Source: Aplysia californica (lineage: Eukaryota; Mollusca; Gastropoda; Aplysiida; Aplysiidae). Taken from it: a stretch of DNA of 64,000 nt. The notes beneath the pieces were generated by a model. That model searched no databases, had not been told where the DNA came from, and saw only the letters and a list, made by a program, of their open reading frames with translations. A program made the position numbers and the translations under genes. Location of the stretch: NCBI RefSeq assembly GCF_000002075.1, contig NW_004797490.1, positions 992,595 through 1,056,594 on the forward strand, read 5' to 3'. Shown in pieces: positions 24,005 to 34,689 of the stretch. Position 1 is the first letter of the stretch. Each line of letters opens with the position of its first letter.

Positions 24005-27000
24005 CTGGAACAACGAAAAAACAATGATTCGATTAATAACAATGCATGACACTGTTTGGGTTGACTCTTTATCTACGAGGGGGGTAAACCCACTATGCCT
24101 GGGGCTTGTTTTTGGTACTAAATCTAAAGATAAAAGACTTATTTTGATAGTTCTTCATCTAACGAATGATATCCTGATAAAAGAGACCTGTTTTCGGCAA
24201 TTGCCGAAAAGTAATTTGATGTTAAAGTCATCGTAAAGGAAAGTGCCGGAGCCGCTCCCAGCGGCTCACTTGCACAGTGGTACCAACCGCGAGCCACTGG
24301 GAACGGCTTGCCGGAGATAAAAGAGTTAAAGAGAAGGAGAAAAGTACAAACAATGTCATCTATTACTGGAAAAAGTTTGCGGCTCGCGAACATGGCCTCG
24401 CCGGATCGAGAGCCGCAAAATATGGCTCGAGTGGCTCGCTATCTATTCCAATCCAGTAATGAAAAAATACAAAATTCTTAGCCAATCGACTTTAAAAAAA
24501 TAATAGAATAGACTTCCTGTTAGCGGATATGAAAGAAAATATAGCACTGACAGACAATTTTCAGTCATTTCAGCACTTTTTTCTGTCCCCTTTGAAATGA
24601 AAAAATGAAAAAATGAAAAGAAAAGTGCTCCCCTGACTTCAGTATGTCTCATATTTTCACTTCTATAATAGGCACACATGAATAACTTTCAACTTGAACA
24701 TTTCTTTGCATTGCTTGAGGCAACCTACCTGTTTGAATAATGCTGTTGTACTTTTATCATTATGACCTTTCAAAGCTGGAAAATTGTTGACTTCATATGA
24801 TTCCTTTGATATTGCATAATCACTTTTAGTAACCCCAAAATAATGTAATGGAAAAAATCTTCAATATGGTATCACCATCTGATGGATTACTTTTTTACCT
24901 TCAGTTTGATGTGCCATATATGGTAGGTGTGTATTTAGTAGGATGTTTTGACACTTTCCTTTGGTGGGGTAGGGGTGTAAAAATAGGTCAGGGAAAAGCC
25001 CTGGGCTAGTGGTGGATTTTGGCCTGGTAGGAAAAAAGTTAAGAGCAACAAAGCTGAACTGCCAATTCTTCTGTCTCACCTTTCACCCTAAAGCGAATTT
25101 ACGTAACAATGTAACCCCCTTTGACTTTGGAAATCAATTTGCTCTGATAACGAGTATTTTTGCAAAAGAAGAATGGGTAATATAAATTTGAAAACACCTG
25201 TTGTAAAATAGAAAAAAAAACCAGTTATATGGCAAGCTCAAGAAGATAAAGTTCATAAACGAAATGCTGTAATAATGATTTAAAAATACATAGGTCACAA
25301 AATGGACGAAATGGGTGTGCATGGATTCATATACTTTCCAGGTGCTGAAACATAAATATCTATTAAAAGCTTTTCTATTTCATAGAAATGTCCATGAGGG
25401 CAATGGTTATGGTACCACTCAGTCACATCGAGTTGAAGAATGTCACACTCATGGAAATGTACCCCTTTGGCATGAGCCTCATATTCAAACTAAAAAACTG
25501 CAGAATTACTGATCTATGAAACTGCTGTCATTCATTTTAAAAAATAAGTGCCAATACTTATCGTCTTCAGAAGTGCAAAAGCTTCTCTCAAGATGTACAG
25601 TAGTTCTCTTTTCTGTAACTTAGCCACTGAAACTGGATTTTACAGGTTACAGGCCAGGCCTATCTATTACACATATGTTAATTGAATAAAACTTTCACGC
25701 ATCATAATCTGCAGGAAGAGAAAAAGAGCAGAAAATCCCTTCATTTCTAGCTTTTGACAGATGTGTGTCAAAAACAGTGCCAAGAGACACTGGTCATTGA
25801 CCCATAGAGCAAACAGTTCCATGATAAATACACGAATGCCATTTGGATCTCGTGAAAATATCTTAAAATTTGCAAACAAAAAGACACAAATAAATTGGGG
25901 TTAAACAGAAAACAATATTATTTGAATAATAACTTTTTTGAGAAAATAATTGAAATAACAGAAAAAACGGCACCAATGTAATTATGACAGAAACTTTTCA
26001 CCTGCATTTAAATGAAGTGTGTTGTTGGTGCACCATATACAGTGAACTAAATCAGCAGAAAAACTTGTTTAAAACACTAGAGCCTATTCTCGTGTATTAA
26101 CAGGATATCTCGCTGGCCATATCCCTTGTATTTACGGGATGTGCTTTATCGATCGATATCTCCAGTGTTTTTCGGTTACAAGCTACAAGAAGCAGCGAGC
26201 CAACAGTTGACCCACTTGTTTCGCATCACGAAAAATTTGGTGAGGTTATGTGTGATACCCTTCGAGCTGTAACAGATTGAGTCAGTCATCCCTGCACAGC
26301 GATAAATGATTTTATTATAAATTGAGGGCAAAAAAAAATTGCGTAACCCCCAGACATTGCCATGTCAAAATATTGACAATATACAAACTATTTGGACAAA
26401 TTAGATGCAGTTTTCTTTTTCTTTGAGAGCATTTCTTTCTTTCTCTTGTTGCATTTTTCTTTTATTATGATAGACTTCACAGTCTTTTTGTGGTTAACGC
26501 TTCCATATACTGTAGAAGTGTCAGGTTGCAATGGTTGTTACGTTAAAAATAGCTCAGGCTCAAGTGAGTTAAAGTATACTGGAGTGTCCGAAAGTTTGGC
26601 TTCATGGCAATCTATTGGACTCAGAATCATTATGAATGATGCTAATTCAAGGCACTGATAATATCGCCTCTATTCATTAAAGTAACATGGCACTGTATCA
26701 AAAAACAGTATATGATTCCTGAAAATCAATTTTTAACACAAACCAAGTGGGATCCTGTGCCTTTCAATACACAAATTGAAGCCACATTTTGATTGTTCAC
26801 CGTAGTACCTGAAATGCTCATAGAATTTAAAACATCGCTATTACTGAAAGCTAAATTAAAACCAGTTTTATACATACCTGTGTGCGTAATGGCATGGCGT
26901 TTCAGATGACTCCGTTTGAAGAAGGAAAAATTACAACCTTCGACATTGCAGAAAAACTTCTTTGGTACCAGGCGATGAAACTCCTCCTGGTGACTCTTGA

Positions 27001-30000
27001 GGAACTTTGGTGTACGGAAACTACGGCTGCAGCCAGGGATGTTACAGGAATACGGCCGAGTAGCAGTGTGTATCAGTTGATGACCTTTCAGAGCACCTGA
27101 TGTTTTGAAAGTCTTCTTGCATGTTTCACACGCAAATGGTCGAACCAAAGTATGAACCTGACATGAGAAAATAGTTAAGAGGACTCAGATAATAGAAACT
27201 ACTGCTGGAACAAACATTATTTTTACAAAATAATACAAAACTGGGGAAAGAATACTGTTGCTGAAATGAGCGGTCATATAAGAAACCCTCATACATTTGA
27301 ACAACGACAAAAGCAAGGTAAAAATAAAAGATATATATTGTAAAATTATCACAATTTCTTATGCAACCCTACATTTCTGAATGGCCTGTCACCAGTAACA
27401 GCTATATGATCTATCTAAATCATACAGGAAGCCGATCACTTCGACTTACCTGTCTCGGCCAACCCATGTTGTGTCACAATGTGGTTTTTTAAAAAGTTTT
27501 ATTAGAGGTTTTACGGCGCTTGCAACTGCACAAGGTCATATGAGCGCCAAAGGGTGGATGTCAACAGAGAAGTCCTTACAGAAAATCAGACTAACTCTGC
27601 TCACCTCTCTAGCTTCAACAGCACAAAGTCTGCTTCGACTATCAAGGCACCCCGGAAATTGCTGGTCACAAGAATGTGACACACATACAAAAGAAGCAGA
27701 GGAAAAAGACGATAGTAAGGATTAAGAAACAAAAAGCAGCAGTTCCCTGTTGTAGTTCAGGCACAGTTATGAGCATGACATTGTTGGATCAGCCCATTTA
27801 CAATTCTACTGTGCATTAGAACGGGAAATGTCCCCCCTTTGGGAATGGCCTAAACACACTTCAGTCAGTGGCACCGCCCTGGGGGGTTCACAATGTGTAG
27901 GATGATGCACAATTCCAGCAGAAAGAAAAAGATTCAGTAAAGTCTTCCCCCACTTGGGAATCAAACTTTTGTGGCCATAGTGATAATGGAACATCCCCAA
28001 AATACCAGTCTTAACTTGTATGTCTTTAATTTATAATTAAACTCACCTTCCTATGGCGACGCATGTTGTCTTCGGTGGAGAACATTTTACCACAGTCTGG
28101 GCACTGCACGTCCCGGTCCCTTGAGGCATGCATGTTCTTGTGGTGCTTGTGCAAGTTGGCCTTATAGTTGGTGCGATACTCACACAGTTCACACTTGAAC
28201 CGCTTCGGTTCATCGGGGAAGTGCGTGTGAAAATGCACCTGGGTACAGTAAAAATTTGGTTTGCGGTAAAATGAGTATACCAACATAGAATAATAACAGG
28301 GGGCTCAGAACAGACAGGAAAAACAGGAGAAGACGCAGAAGACATAACTAGAGGCTTATAATTCTTTAGACCGGCTGAGAGAAATACATCAGATCAAAAT
28401 AACAGTAACGCTGAGGATAGAAAAAAAAGAAGGAACTAGCGTAGATAGCTTTCCCCCCATCATTTACCACATTCCTATAATAGAAGTAACCCAGTGACCA
28501 AGAACAGCCGAGATATAGCAGGCTAAGCCTAAGCTCATAACCTTGAGCGTAAAAAAAAAAAAGGCACATACATCACTGGCAATTTAACACTGGTCGAAAA
28601 GAAAGATGCCATTAGTAGGACCATCTAGAGACACCAATCAAACCCTACTTGCAAAATGCTAACCAGAAAAGTTTCTACCCCAACCACCCTGAACAAACTC
28701 TAATGGCTGATACACCCAAAACAAACCATAATGTTAAAGGAAGAGGTAAACAATCTCAATTTAAAGCCAGCAAAAATTTTAATCATTTTATCTGTGCAGC
28801 TTTGGGTGTTTAAGGGTACCATCATGACATGTCCGTGTTTTTAGTTTTAGTAGGAGTTTTACGGCACTCCCAAATGCAACACAATAAGGTCATATAAGTG
28901 CCGAAGATTAGAGGTGTTACAAGAGAGTAACAAACACGAAAAAGAATGAGGGGAGATAGAGACAATAGATTTTTTATAGGAAAGAAGGAGCAAACCACAC
29001 CAGAGCACCCGCCAACCACACCAGAGCACCCGCCAACCACCCATCATGTCAGTGTTTGTGCAGTCGGGCACAGATAACTCAAACATGCCGGGGACTGACA
29101 AATGTGTTCAAAACATCCATTATTCTGGTAAACCGATGTTAAAAAAAAAATAAAGAGATATCAGTTGGGGAATGGCATATTGTACAGGCTATCCGTAACT
29201 TTTTATAGTTTTCTGCGACGTGTTATCTGTGCCCGACTGTATTGCTAATCTGCCACACTTCGGTAAAATAACATACCTTGAGAGAGGATGCGTACTTGAA
29301 CTCTTTGTCACACTGAGAGCACTTGAATGGCGTTGGGCCCTGACAATTATCAGTGTGCTCTTCTATTGTGATTTGGTCGCACTTGATGTAACGGTTACAC
29401 ACCTTGCACAGCTTCATGTCTAGCTTGTCTTTATGCAGTTCGCTGATGTGCTCTAGTAGCTTGGCACGTTCGTCAGTCTCAAAGTCACAGCGAGAGCATG
29501 GGAACACCCCATGTGTGAACAGGTGTCTGTTGAGAGAGGCCATCTTAGTGCAGCCATAGTGGCAGTGAGGGCACTTGTAGGGCATGTTCACTTCGAGCAT
29601 GTGCACCTTCTTCATGTGCCGGCTGAGAGCTGAACGGCCCCGTGCCTGGTGGTCGCACTGGCTGCACTTGACAAAATCGAGGCGCTTCTTGTAGCGCCTC
29701 ACTGGCTTGTTGTCCTCCCCCGCACTCTCAAGACCGGTGTCCTGGCTCTCCCCGGCTTCTATCTCTGTATTTGTCATCTCATCCTTTGTCTCAGGCTCAT
29801 GCACCGGCGTGTCTTGCTCAGACCCACCAGATGTTGATGCAATGCTCTCTCCTATATCGGAGGTCTCCACCCTTCCTGACACAACAGAGTCTTTGTCTTG
29901 GGGTACTAAAGTCTCGACATTTACATGGTTTGCAACCTGTACTTCACTTTCTGGTGGTGCTAACTGAGACACTTTAGGCTTTCCTGCAGTTTTTTTTCTC

Positions 30001-32624
30001 TTTTTCGGTTTTGAGGAAGTGGATGATACTTTGCTGCAATCTTTAACACTTTCACCATTTTTACCCAACAAATTCGATTCCTTTGAAACAGAAACACCTT
30101 TGCTTTTCGCTTCCTTTTCACTGCTGCACACAGCTGATGTACTTTCTTCAACTTTGCTAAATCCTTCATTCTCATCGTGAACACCATGTTCTTCAGATAA
30201 CTCTGGAGTATTACTCACAGGCTTTTTGGACTTTTTTTTTCTTTTCACTGAAGTATCAGATTTGACTGCCACCTTAACCTGAGTCTCACTTGTAGGAACA
30301 TTATCACATTTCGCAGCACTGGTCAATTGGCTACCATCTGCTACCACAGAGTCCACCACATTCGCCACATTACTCTGATCAAGGTCTGAATCGGCACTCT
30401 TAGTAGAGATTCCCACCTCAGCAACTACTGCAGTGACTCGCTTTTTAGGCGGTTTTGACGCTGCTGTACCTCCAACAGCTTTGGCCTTCGCATAGTGACT
30501 GCTCCCCACAGAAGAGGCACCTCTGCTGGATGTGTGGCCAGCAGAGGCAGAACCAGTCTTTTTGCGGTTCTGTGCAGCATTCTTGGCCTTTGGTGGTTCC
30601 TCAAACAGGTCTCTAATGGCGGCCTCCTCTTCTTCTGTCAAACAACACTCTTCTTCAGGAGGTTCGGGCACAAACACAAAATTTTCTATGACATCATTAA
30701 TTGTCTGTAAGTACTGGGCTGTTCTGTCTGCACATGACACTTCATCCATTGGAATTTCAATTCTTTTCTTTGGAGGTCTCTTTATTTTGACAACTTTTTT
30801 ATCTGAATTCGCATTTGCAGAAGTCTCAGTAGAAATACTAGGTGCTTGACTCGGGACTTTCAACGTGTCTTTATTACTACAAATGTCAGCAGTAGCTGGA
30901 GTGGAGGTAGCGGTGCTACTTGTCTCACTGAGGTGACCATTCGAACAGAGGGTGGCAGGATTGACAGATGAAGTAGCTGATGGGACAAGTTCACATTTAG
31001 ATTGAGAGTCTACCTTGGTGGAAAGAGAAGCAGGCGGCTCAGCAGAAGAATCGGTTATTACTTTCTCTTGTACAGAAGACGAGACATTTATTCTTTGCAA
31101 TACTTCGGACGGCACATTTGGAGAAGATGTGTCCTGACACTGCACAGCACCGCTCACAGGCTCAGAGGATCCGGACGCTGGTTCAGTCACTTTTTCACTT
31201 ACATCCATCTTGTCAATAATGGAACTGTTTCCATTGCTTGGAGATGAAAGGGGTTTTCTTTGCACATAGGTGTCCCCATTCTCAATCACACTAGACCTTT
31301 TAGGAGATTTTTTCCTTGATTTTTTACCATGTACGGAGCTCTGAGCAGTAGGTTGGGGTTTGAGTGAGACTGCACTCGGCACAGAAACATTTGTGGATCC
31401 CTGTGTGGGAGACAGCTGTGGAACAAGAGATGCAGCCACTTCTTCCAGGGCATTGCTCTCCTTAGGACTGGTGCCAGCCTGCGTCTGACTGGACACCAAG
31501 CTTACGGCTGACTTACAGGAGGTAGACAAGTTCATCGGCTCTTCTTGCTCTGGAAGTTGCTGGAAATTCCCACTTTTCACAGCTGGAGTGGAAGAAGAGC
31601 CGAGTGACAGCCCTACCTCACAGCCATGCCCCTGTTCAGAGACGACAATATCTGCTGCGATTTCAGAGCTCTTCTCCGAAGAAATAGGGGTATCAAAGCA
31701 GTTTTTGCTGTAAACAACATTCGGGGTATTGGAAGCCGAATTATGAATGGCGTTCTGATATGATTCATGAGCCTGTGAATGATCTTTGTGACGAAACTTA
31801 GATGGCAAAGATGACGAAGGAGATGAAGATAATGACGATACTTGTGTTGGTAACACTGATGGCGATGTTGGTGTGGTTTGAAGAGAGGCCTTTTCAGACC
31901 CCTGTGAGAGTGATGACTCTTCAGGTAAAAGCAGGTGGGTCCCTGAGATCAAGTGGTTATTATTGTTACTAGTTGAACCTGGATGATGAGGTGACAAGTT
32001 CCCCAAACTGTGCTTCTGGGAAGATTCACTATGTGAACACACATCCGAAGGAGTAATTGCAGAGACCTTCACCTCAGCACTTTCAACTTGATCTGTAAAA
32101 GAAGAGGCTGACGTGGAAGTTGCTTCACCATTGCTTAGACATGCAGGGGTTGATTCAACACTTTCAAATTTTTTGTCATTTCCACGTCGTTTCTTGGGAG
32201 GTTTGGGAATTGCCTTTGTCGTCACTTCAGACTTGTTGTTAACCTCACGCTTATTATGGTTATGGTGCAAGCTGGTTGGGGATTTGGTTCCATCATTGTC
32301 ATTCTTCCCCTCTGATGCTCCACTGCTACTAGGCTGGTGCACATTGCTGGGAGACTTGCTTGACTTCAGCTGTGAAGCAGAGACACCTTTGGACTTTGTT
32401 GTTCCTGACGACGTAGAGGAAGATAATGTAGAAGATGTGGATGTACTTGGTAACGCTGCCACCATTTTCCCCCCTCGCTCTACCACAACAACAGATGTCT
32501 TGCCCATGCCATCAAGCAGCTTGGCACAGTCTTCTGCATCCAGCACAACTTTTGGGGAGGTCATGCTCATCTTGAGCTTTGCCTCTGTAACCTTCTTGTG
32601 ATCCTTGTCTACTTTGGTCCTCAT
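19812..32624 (-). CDS. Giant 12-finger C2H2 zinc-finger protein, whole gene (4 coding exons, about 2670 aa)
   Basis: Four exons join with matching GT/AG sites: 32624-29277 (phase 0), 28238-28047 (phase 0), 27157-26878 (phase 1), 24004-19812. Total is 8013 bp with TAG stop. The ATG at 32624 has A at -3, and the same frame upstream meets a TAG with no other ATG, so the start is well supported. Architecture seen: residues 1-976 low-complexity Ser/Thr/Lys-rich; 12 fingers at about 984-1331 (finger 4 is C2HC; fingers 9-11 have the TFIIIA-like C-x4-C spacing); a K/E-rich helix at about 1485-1642; a Lys-rich basic block with an AT-hook-like RPGRKRGP at about 1650-1804; an acidic stretch to about 2007; PFSVPGPNT and GSVEM repeats; and a Pro/Ser/Met-rich tail. 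Family knowledge: such arrays bind DNA in the nucleus and the flanks recruit cofactors. The fingers-then-Lys-rich-then-Pro/acidic order recalls REST, but the finger sequences do not let me claim orthology. A DNA-binding transcriptional regulator is the safe call. Confidence 0.9.
21455..21665 (-). repeat. Coding GSVEM repeat array in the zinc-finger gene
   Basis: About nine degenerate units of 8-11 residues with core GSVEM (variants GSVDA, GSVET, SSMDM, GGMES, GSIPE), often preceded by His/Gln/Leu-Gly pairs. In-frame, so length changes of 24-33 bp would be tolerated. Confidence 0.8.
21756..21825 (-). repeat. Coding 27-bp minisatellite in the zinc-finger gene
   Basis: Encodes three units of PFSVPGPNT, the last altered to PFSVPPPTN. 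In-frame, within exon 4. Confidence 0.8.
24191..24210. repeat. Perfect 20-bp palindrome
   Basis: TTTTCGGCAATTGCCGAAAA is fully self-complementary. It lies in intron 3 of the zinc-finger gene, about 190 bases downstream (minus strand is upstream of exon 4). Confidence 0.9.
24222..24329. mobile_element. TTAA-bounded GC-rich fold-back
   Basis: TTAA occurs at both ends. The arms GCCGGAGCCGCTCCCAGCGG and its near-inverse (CCACTGGGAACGGCTTGCCG) enclose about 25 bases. Its right TTAA is shared with the next element. Confidence 0.5.
24326..25042 (-). mobile_element. piggyBac-like (TTAA) non-autonomous element, copy 1
   Basis: Aligns in reverse over most of its length with 41040-41724. The end near 25042 reads TTAACTTTTTTCCTACCAGG on the minus strand. 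It sits in intron 3 of the zinc-finger gene. No transposase. Confidence 0.7.
26878..27157 (-). CDS. Zinc-finger gene, coding exon 3 (fingers 7-10)
   Basis: 280 bp, acceptor TCATGTCAG|GTTCATACT and donor CACACAG|GTATGT, leaving one base for the next codon. It encodes VHTLVRPFACETCKKTF (finger 8), then fingers 9 and 10 with C-x4-C spacing (CNIPGC and CNVEGC), ending HAITHTG. The split Gly codon (G|GA) restores a classical HTGE-type linker with exon 4. The open frame that runs on past the donor is intronic. Confidence 0.88.
27484..27887 (-). mobile_element. SINE family C copy with target duplication
   Basis: TCACAATGTG at 27474-27483 and 27888-27897. On the minus strand: head CCCCAGGGCGGTGCCACTGA, body with GGGTGCCTTGATAGTCGAAG, tail GCGCTCATATGACCTTGTGC / GCAAGCGCCGTAAAACC. 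It lies in intron 2 of the zinc-finger gene. Confidence 0.85.
28047..28238 (-). CDS. Zinc-finger gene, coding exon 2 (end of finger 5 to finger 7)
   Basis: 192 bp, flanked by TGTACCCAG| and AAG|GTGAGT, phase 0 at both ends. It encodes VHFHTHFPDEP..., which completes the His pair of finger 5, all of finger 6 (FKCELCEYRTNYKANLHKHH...) and most of finger 7 (VQCPDCGKMFSTEDNMRRHRK). The second His of finger 7 comes from the next exon. Introns therefore cut inside fingers, which supports the exon chain: neither finger is complete without the splice. Confidence 0.88.
28841..29044 (-). mobile_element. SINE family B copy with target duplication
   Basis: CATGTCCGTGTTT (28828-28840) and CATGTCAGTGTTT (29045-29057) flank it. 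The head contains a 21-bp tandem duplication (ACCAGAGCACCCGCCAACC twice on the plus strand). It lies in intron 1 of the zinc-finger gene. Confidence 0.85.
29277..32624 (-). CDS. Zinc-finger gene, coding exon 1 (N-terminal disordered region and fingers 1-5)
   Basis: This exon encodes 1116 residues and ends ...SSLK at CTCAAG|GTATGT, inside finger 5. Residues 22-58 (around LDAEDCAKLLDGMGKTSVVV) look more ordered than the rest. Residues 361-367 (EPMNLS) match the PxDLS/PxNLS type of CtBP-binding motif. Basic clusters at about 140-147 (PKPPKKRRG), 434-443, 795-801 and 872-878 are NLS-like. Residues 612-680 are a compact mixed-charge island (RPPKKRIEIPMDEVSCADRT, then an acidic helix-like EEEEAAIRDLFEEPP) that may be a conserved interaction segment. 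Fingers 1-4 lie at about 984-1094, and finger 4 ends His...Cys. The rest is Ser/Thr/Pro-rich and probably unstructured. Confidence 0.9.
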
Positions 32625-32706
32625 CTTGGATATTTGTGATCCCAGACGAAATACAACGCATAAACTCTGTAACCGCTACATTCTCTTGTGTTCACAGCCT
32701 TGATCA
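32625..32706 (-). other. 5' UTR part of the zinc-finger start exon
   Basis: Reading the minus strand, a good acceptor (TTGCTTTCAG|TGATCAAGG) lies 82 bases before the ATG. The ATG frame contains TAG in this stretch, so it cannot extend the protein upstream. This implies at least one non-coding exon further upstream (higher coordinates). Confidence 0.55.
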
Positions 32707-32939
32707 CTGAAAGCAAGATGTGAAAATTTTTTTTTTATGTAGGATTCAATTGTGAGCCCCTGACTAGCATGCCTTTACAGAATTGGACATTTTTTAAAAT
32801 AAAAAGAGTGTAAAATTTTAAAAAATATTTAAAAAATTTGTTACTTTTCCCTTGATAATAAAAAATAAAATTTGAAAGAAGAACAAGATAAAGATACAGA
32901 AACCAGAAAAAAGCCCTCATACACAGTCTCCAACATGAC

Positions 32940-33660
32940 AAAGTAAAACATCCTATGATAAAACATAATTGCTTGAAAGGCCCTTCTTTCTTAGATCCAG
33001 GTCAGGAGTTGCACCCATCTCTCCTGTCTGAGACTTGCCGGGGTTTGGGAAGACAGATGTTATGTTTTTGGTTTCCATGTGTATTTTGTTTTTGTTCATC
33101 TCCAGACAAAGGGAACCACTTGGAAGCCTATAGCTGATGCCAGGGTTACCCTGGACGAAAATCCCAATTAGATGGCAAGAATTCTTGCCTTCCAACCAAG
33201 AATGACCTGAAAGCTAGTTCTATGGACCAGTCATAAGAGATTGAGAGCAGTAGGCCACTATACCCACCTATTTAGACCGAAGTGGCATGGCGGTGAGGGA
33301 GGCCTCATCACCTAAGCCACCGAAAGTGTAACTTGAAGAGGATTTGGGGTCTCTCTTTTGTTGGATCCGACTTTCAGTCAGCATGTCAAAAAAAAACAAC
33401 CCACGATAGATGGACAGAAGACATAGCAAGAAAGAAAAAAAGATGCAACCTCTACGTCAGACAGCTAGTGACGTACAAGTGCCATCCCATCAAGGGGGTG
33501 TCCTGTTGATGGGACAGCCAACTATTTTTATTCTATTCCCTGTCAGCTTGGGGAAGGGAGAAAGTAGAAGGAAAAAGAAAGAGGATAAAAGACAGACAAT
33601 ACACCAAAGTATATGTCACTCATGTGTACATGAGTGTAGATGTTCATAGACGACATTTCA
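32940..33660. other. Intronic unclassified sequence
   Basis: 5' UTR intron. GC-richer than its surroundings, with a SINE-like patch (GGTGAGGGAGGCCTCATCAC near 33292) and short inverted words (CCATCCCATCAAGGGGGTGT / CCTGTTGATGGGACAG at 33483-33522). I cannot assign it to a family. Confidence 0.3.
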
Positions 33661-33663
33661 CTA

Positions 33664-33910
33664 TTGAAGGGAATGCACCTCCTGCTGGTAGAGCAGCAGA
33701 TTTATTTATTGGCCCCCAACCTACTGAGGGTCGGAATGGATGACCCTGGTTTGAATCCCCAATAAGGCGCTCAGATCGAGGCTGTCTGGAGGAGTTTCAG
33801 GCTATCCGCCAATTTGGCACAAACCTATTCGGGAATAGACATTAAATTCAGAAGTCTGCCAAATAACCTTACAATGCTGAAAGCGGCATTAAACCTACAA
33901 AATGACCAAC
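33664..33910 (+). mobile_element. SINE family D, tRNA-derived, different tail
   Basis: tRNA-like head with A-box-like TGGTAGAGCAG (33686) and B-box-like GGTTTGAATCC (about 33752), ending GAAAGCGGCATTAAACCTAC. That tail resembles the end seen in other molluscan SINEs (from memory) and is unrelated to the tail of families A-C. Confidence 0.65.
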
Positions 33911-34357
33911 CACCATTTATCATCAAGGTAAACACAAAAAAAGGCATTAAATGCTGACTACCTATCTTTAAATAAACTAAGGATTTGGGAGGAAAGTCAC
34001 ATCCAGTCTTACCTCTCGAGGACTATTTTAAAGCATTTCTTGATTTACAAGAAAAACTTACGCTAAACTTACAAATGCTCACTCTTCTCAAACCCTTTCA
34101 AATGTACCTTATAAGGCTTCAAAAGATTGTTTTCCAGTTATGAAATAGAAAACATCAGAAATTTAAAAAATATATACTTACATTATAAAGTAAAACAAAT
34201 CAAATATAACAGTTGCCCTCAACCCATTTCCAAGCTGACACAAGGTCTGCCTATGGCTGCAGAGGAGAAACAGTAAGATCCATTTTTTCACCCATTCCTT
34301 TTTGGAGGTCTGCAAAAGAAAAAAAATGACAGTCAACATAAATTTTTTTAATGTGTA

Positions 34358-34674
34358 GGTCAGTTCACACCTCAGTGTGATCTTGCCTGGGGCAAACATT
34401 GTATTGTTATATCGAGTTATACTACGCTTATGTGATCATATTCACGAGAGTGGCTGATCTATGACTTGATGGGCAGTTCAGCCATCCAAACCTTTGACTC
34501 CTGTTTGATCGGCTGTGCCTACCCTGGGTTTTGTTCCATAAATTATTAGCTGAAAGGCGGGATCTTAGCCGAATGTAGACCTTCAGAGTGAATCAGAGCG
34601 GGATCTTAGGAATGACATTTGTCTAGAAAAATTATGTTTTCTAATAACAGTGGGATCTTAGGTGGTGACTACTG
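34358..34674 (-). mobile_element. Truncated copy of the 'TCTCCGCCTAAGATCCC' TA element
   Basis: Reverse complement of the first 320 bp of the inner element at 42953-43791. The TIR end is GGGATCTTAGGTGGTGACTA then CTG-TA. It lies in the putative 5' UTR intron. Confidence 0.75.
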
Positions 34675-34689
34675 TATTATTTCTTTAGT

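Noticed and set aside
32113-32601. Plus-strand 162-codon frame, and other open frames antisense to exon 1
   Set aside because: Shadows of the Ser-rich zinc-finger exon, which has verified splice sites and fingers.
19812-32624. Naming the zinc-finger protein REST or ZFP64
   Set aside because: The order of regions recalls REST, but the finger sequences do not match what I remember of either family, so no symbol is given.
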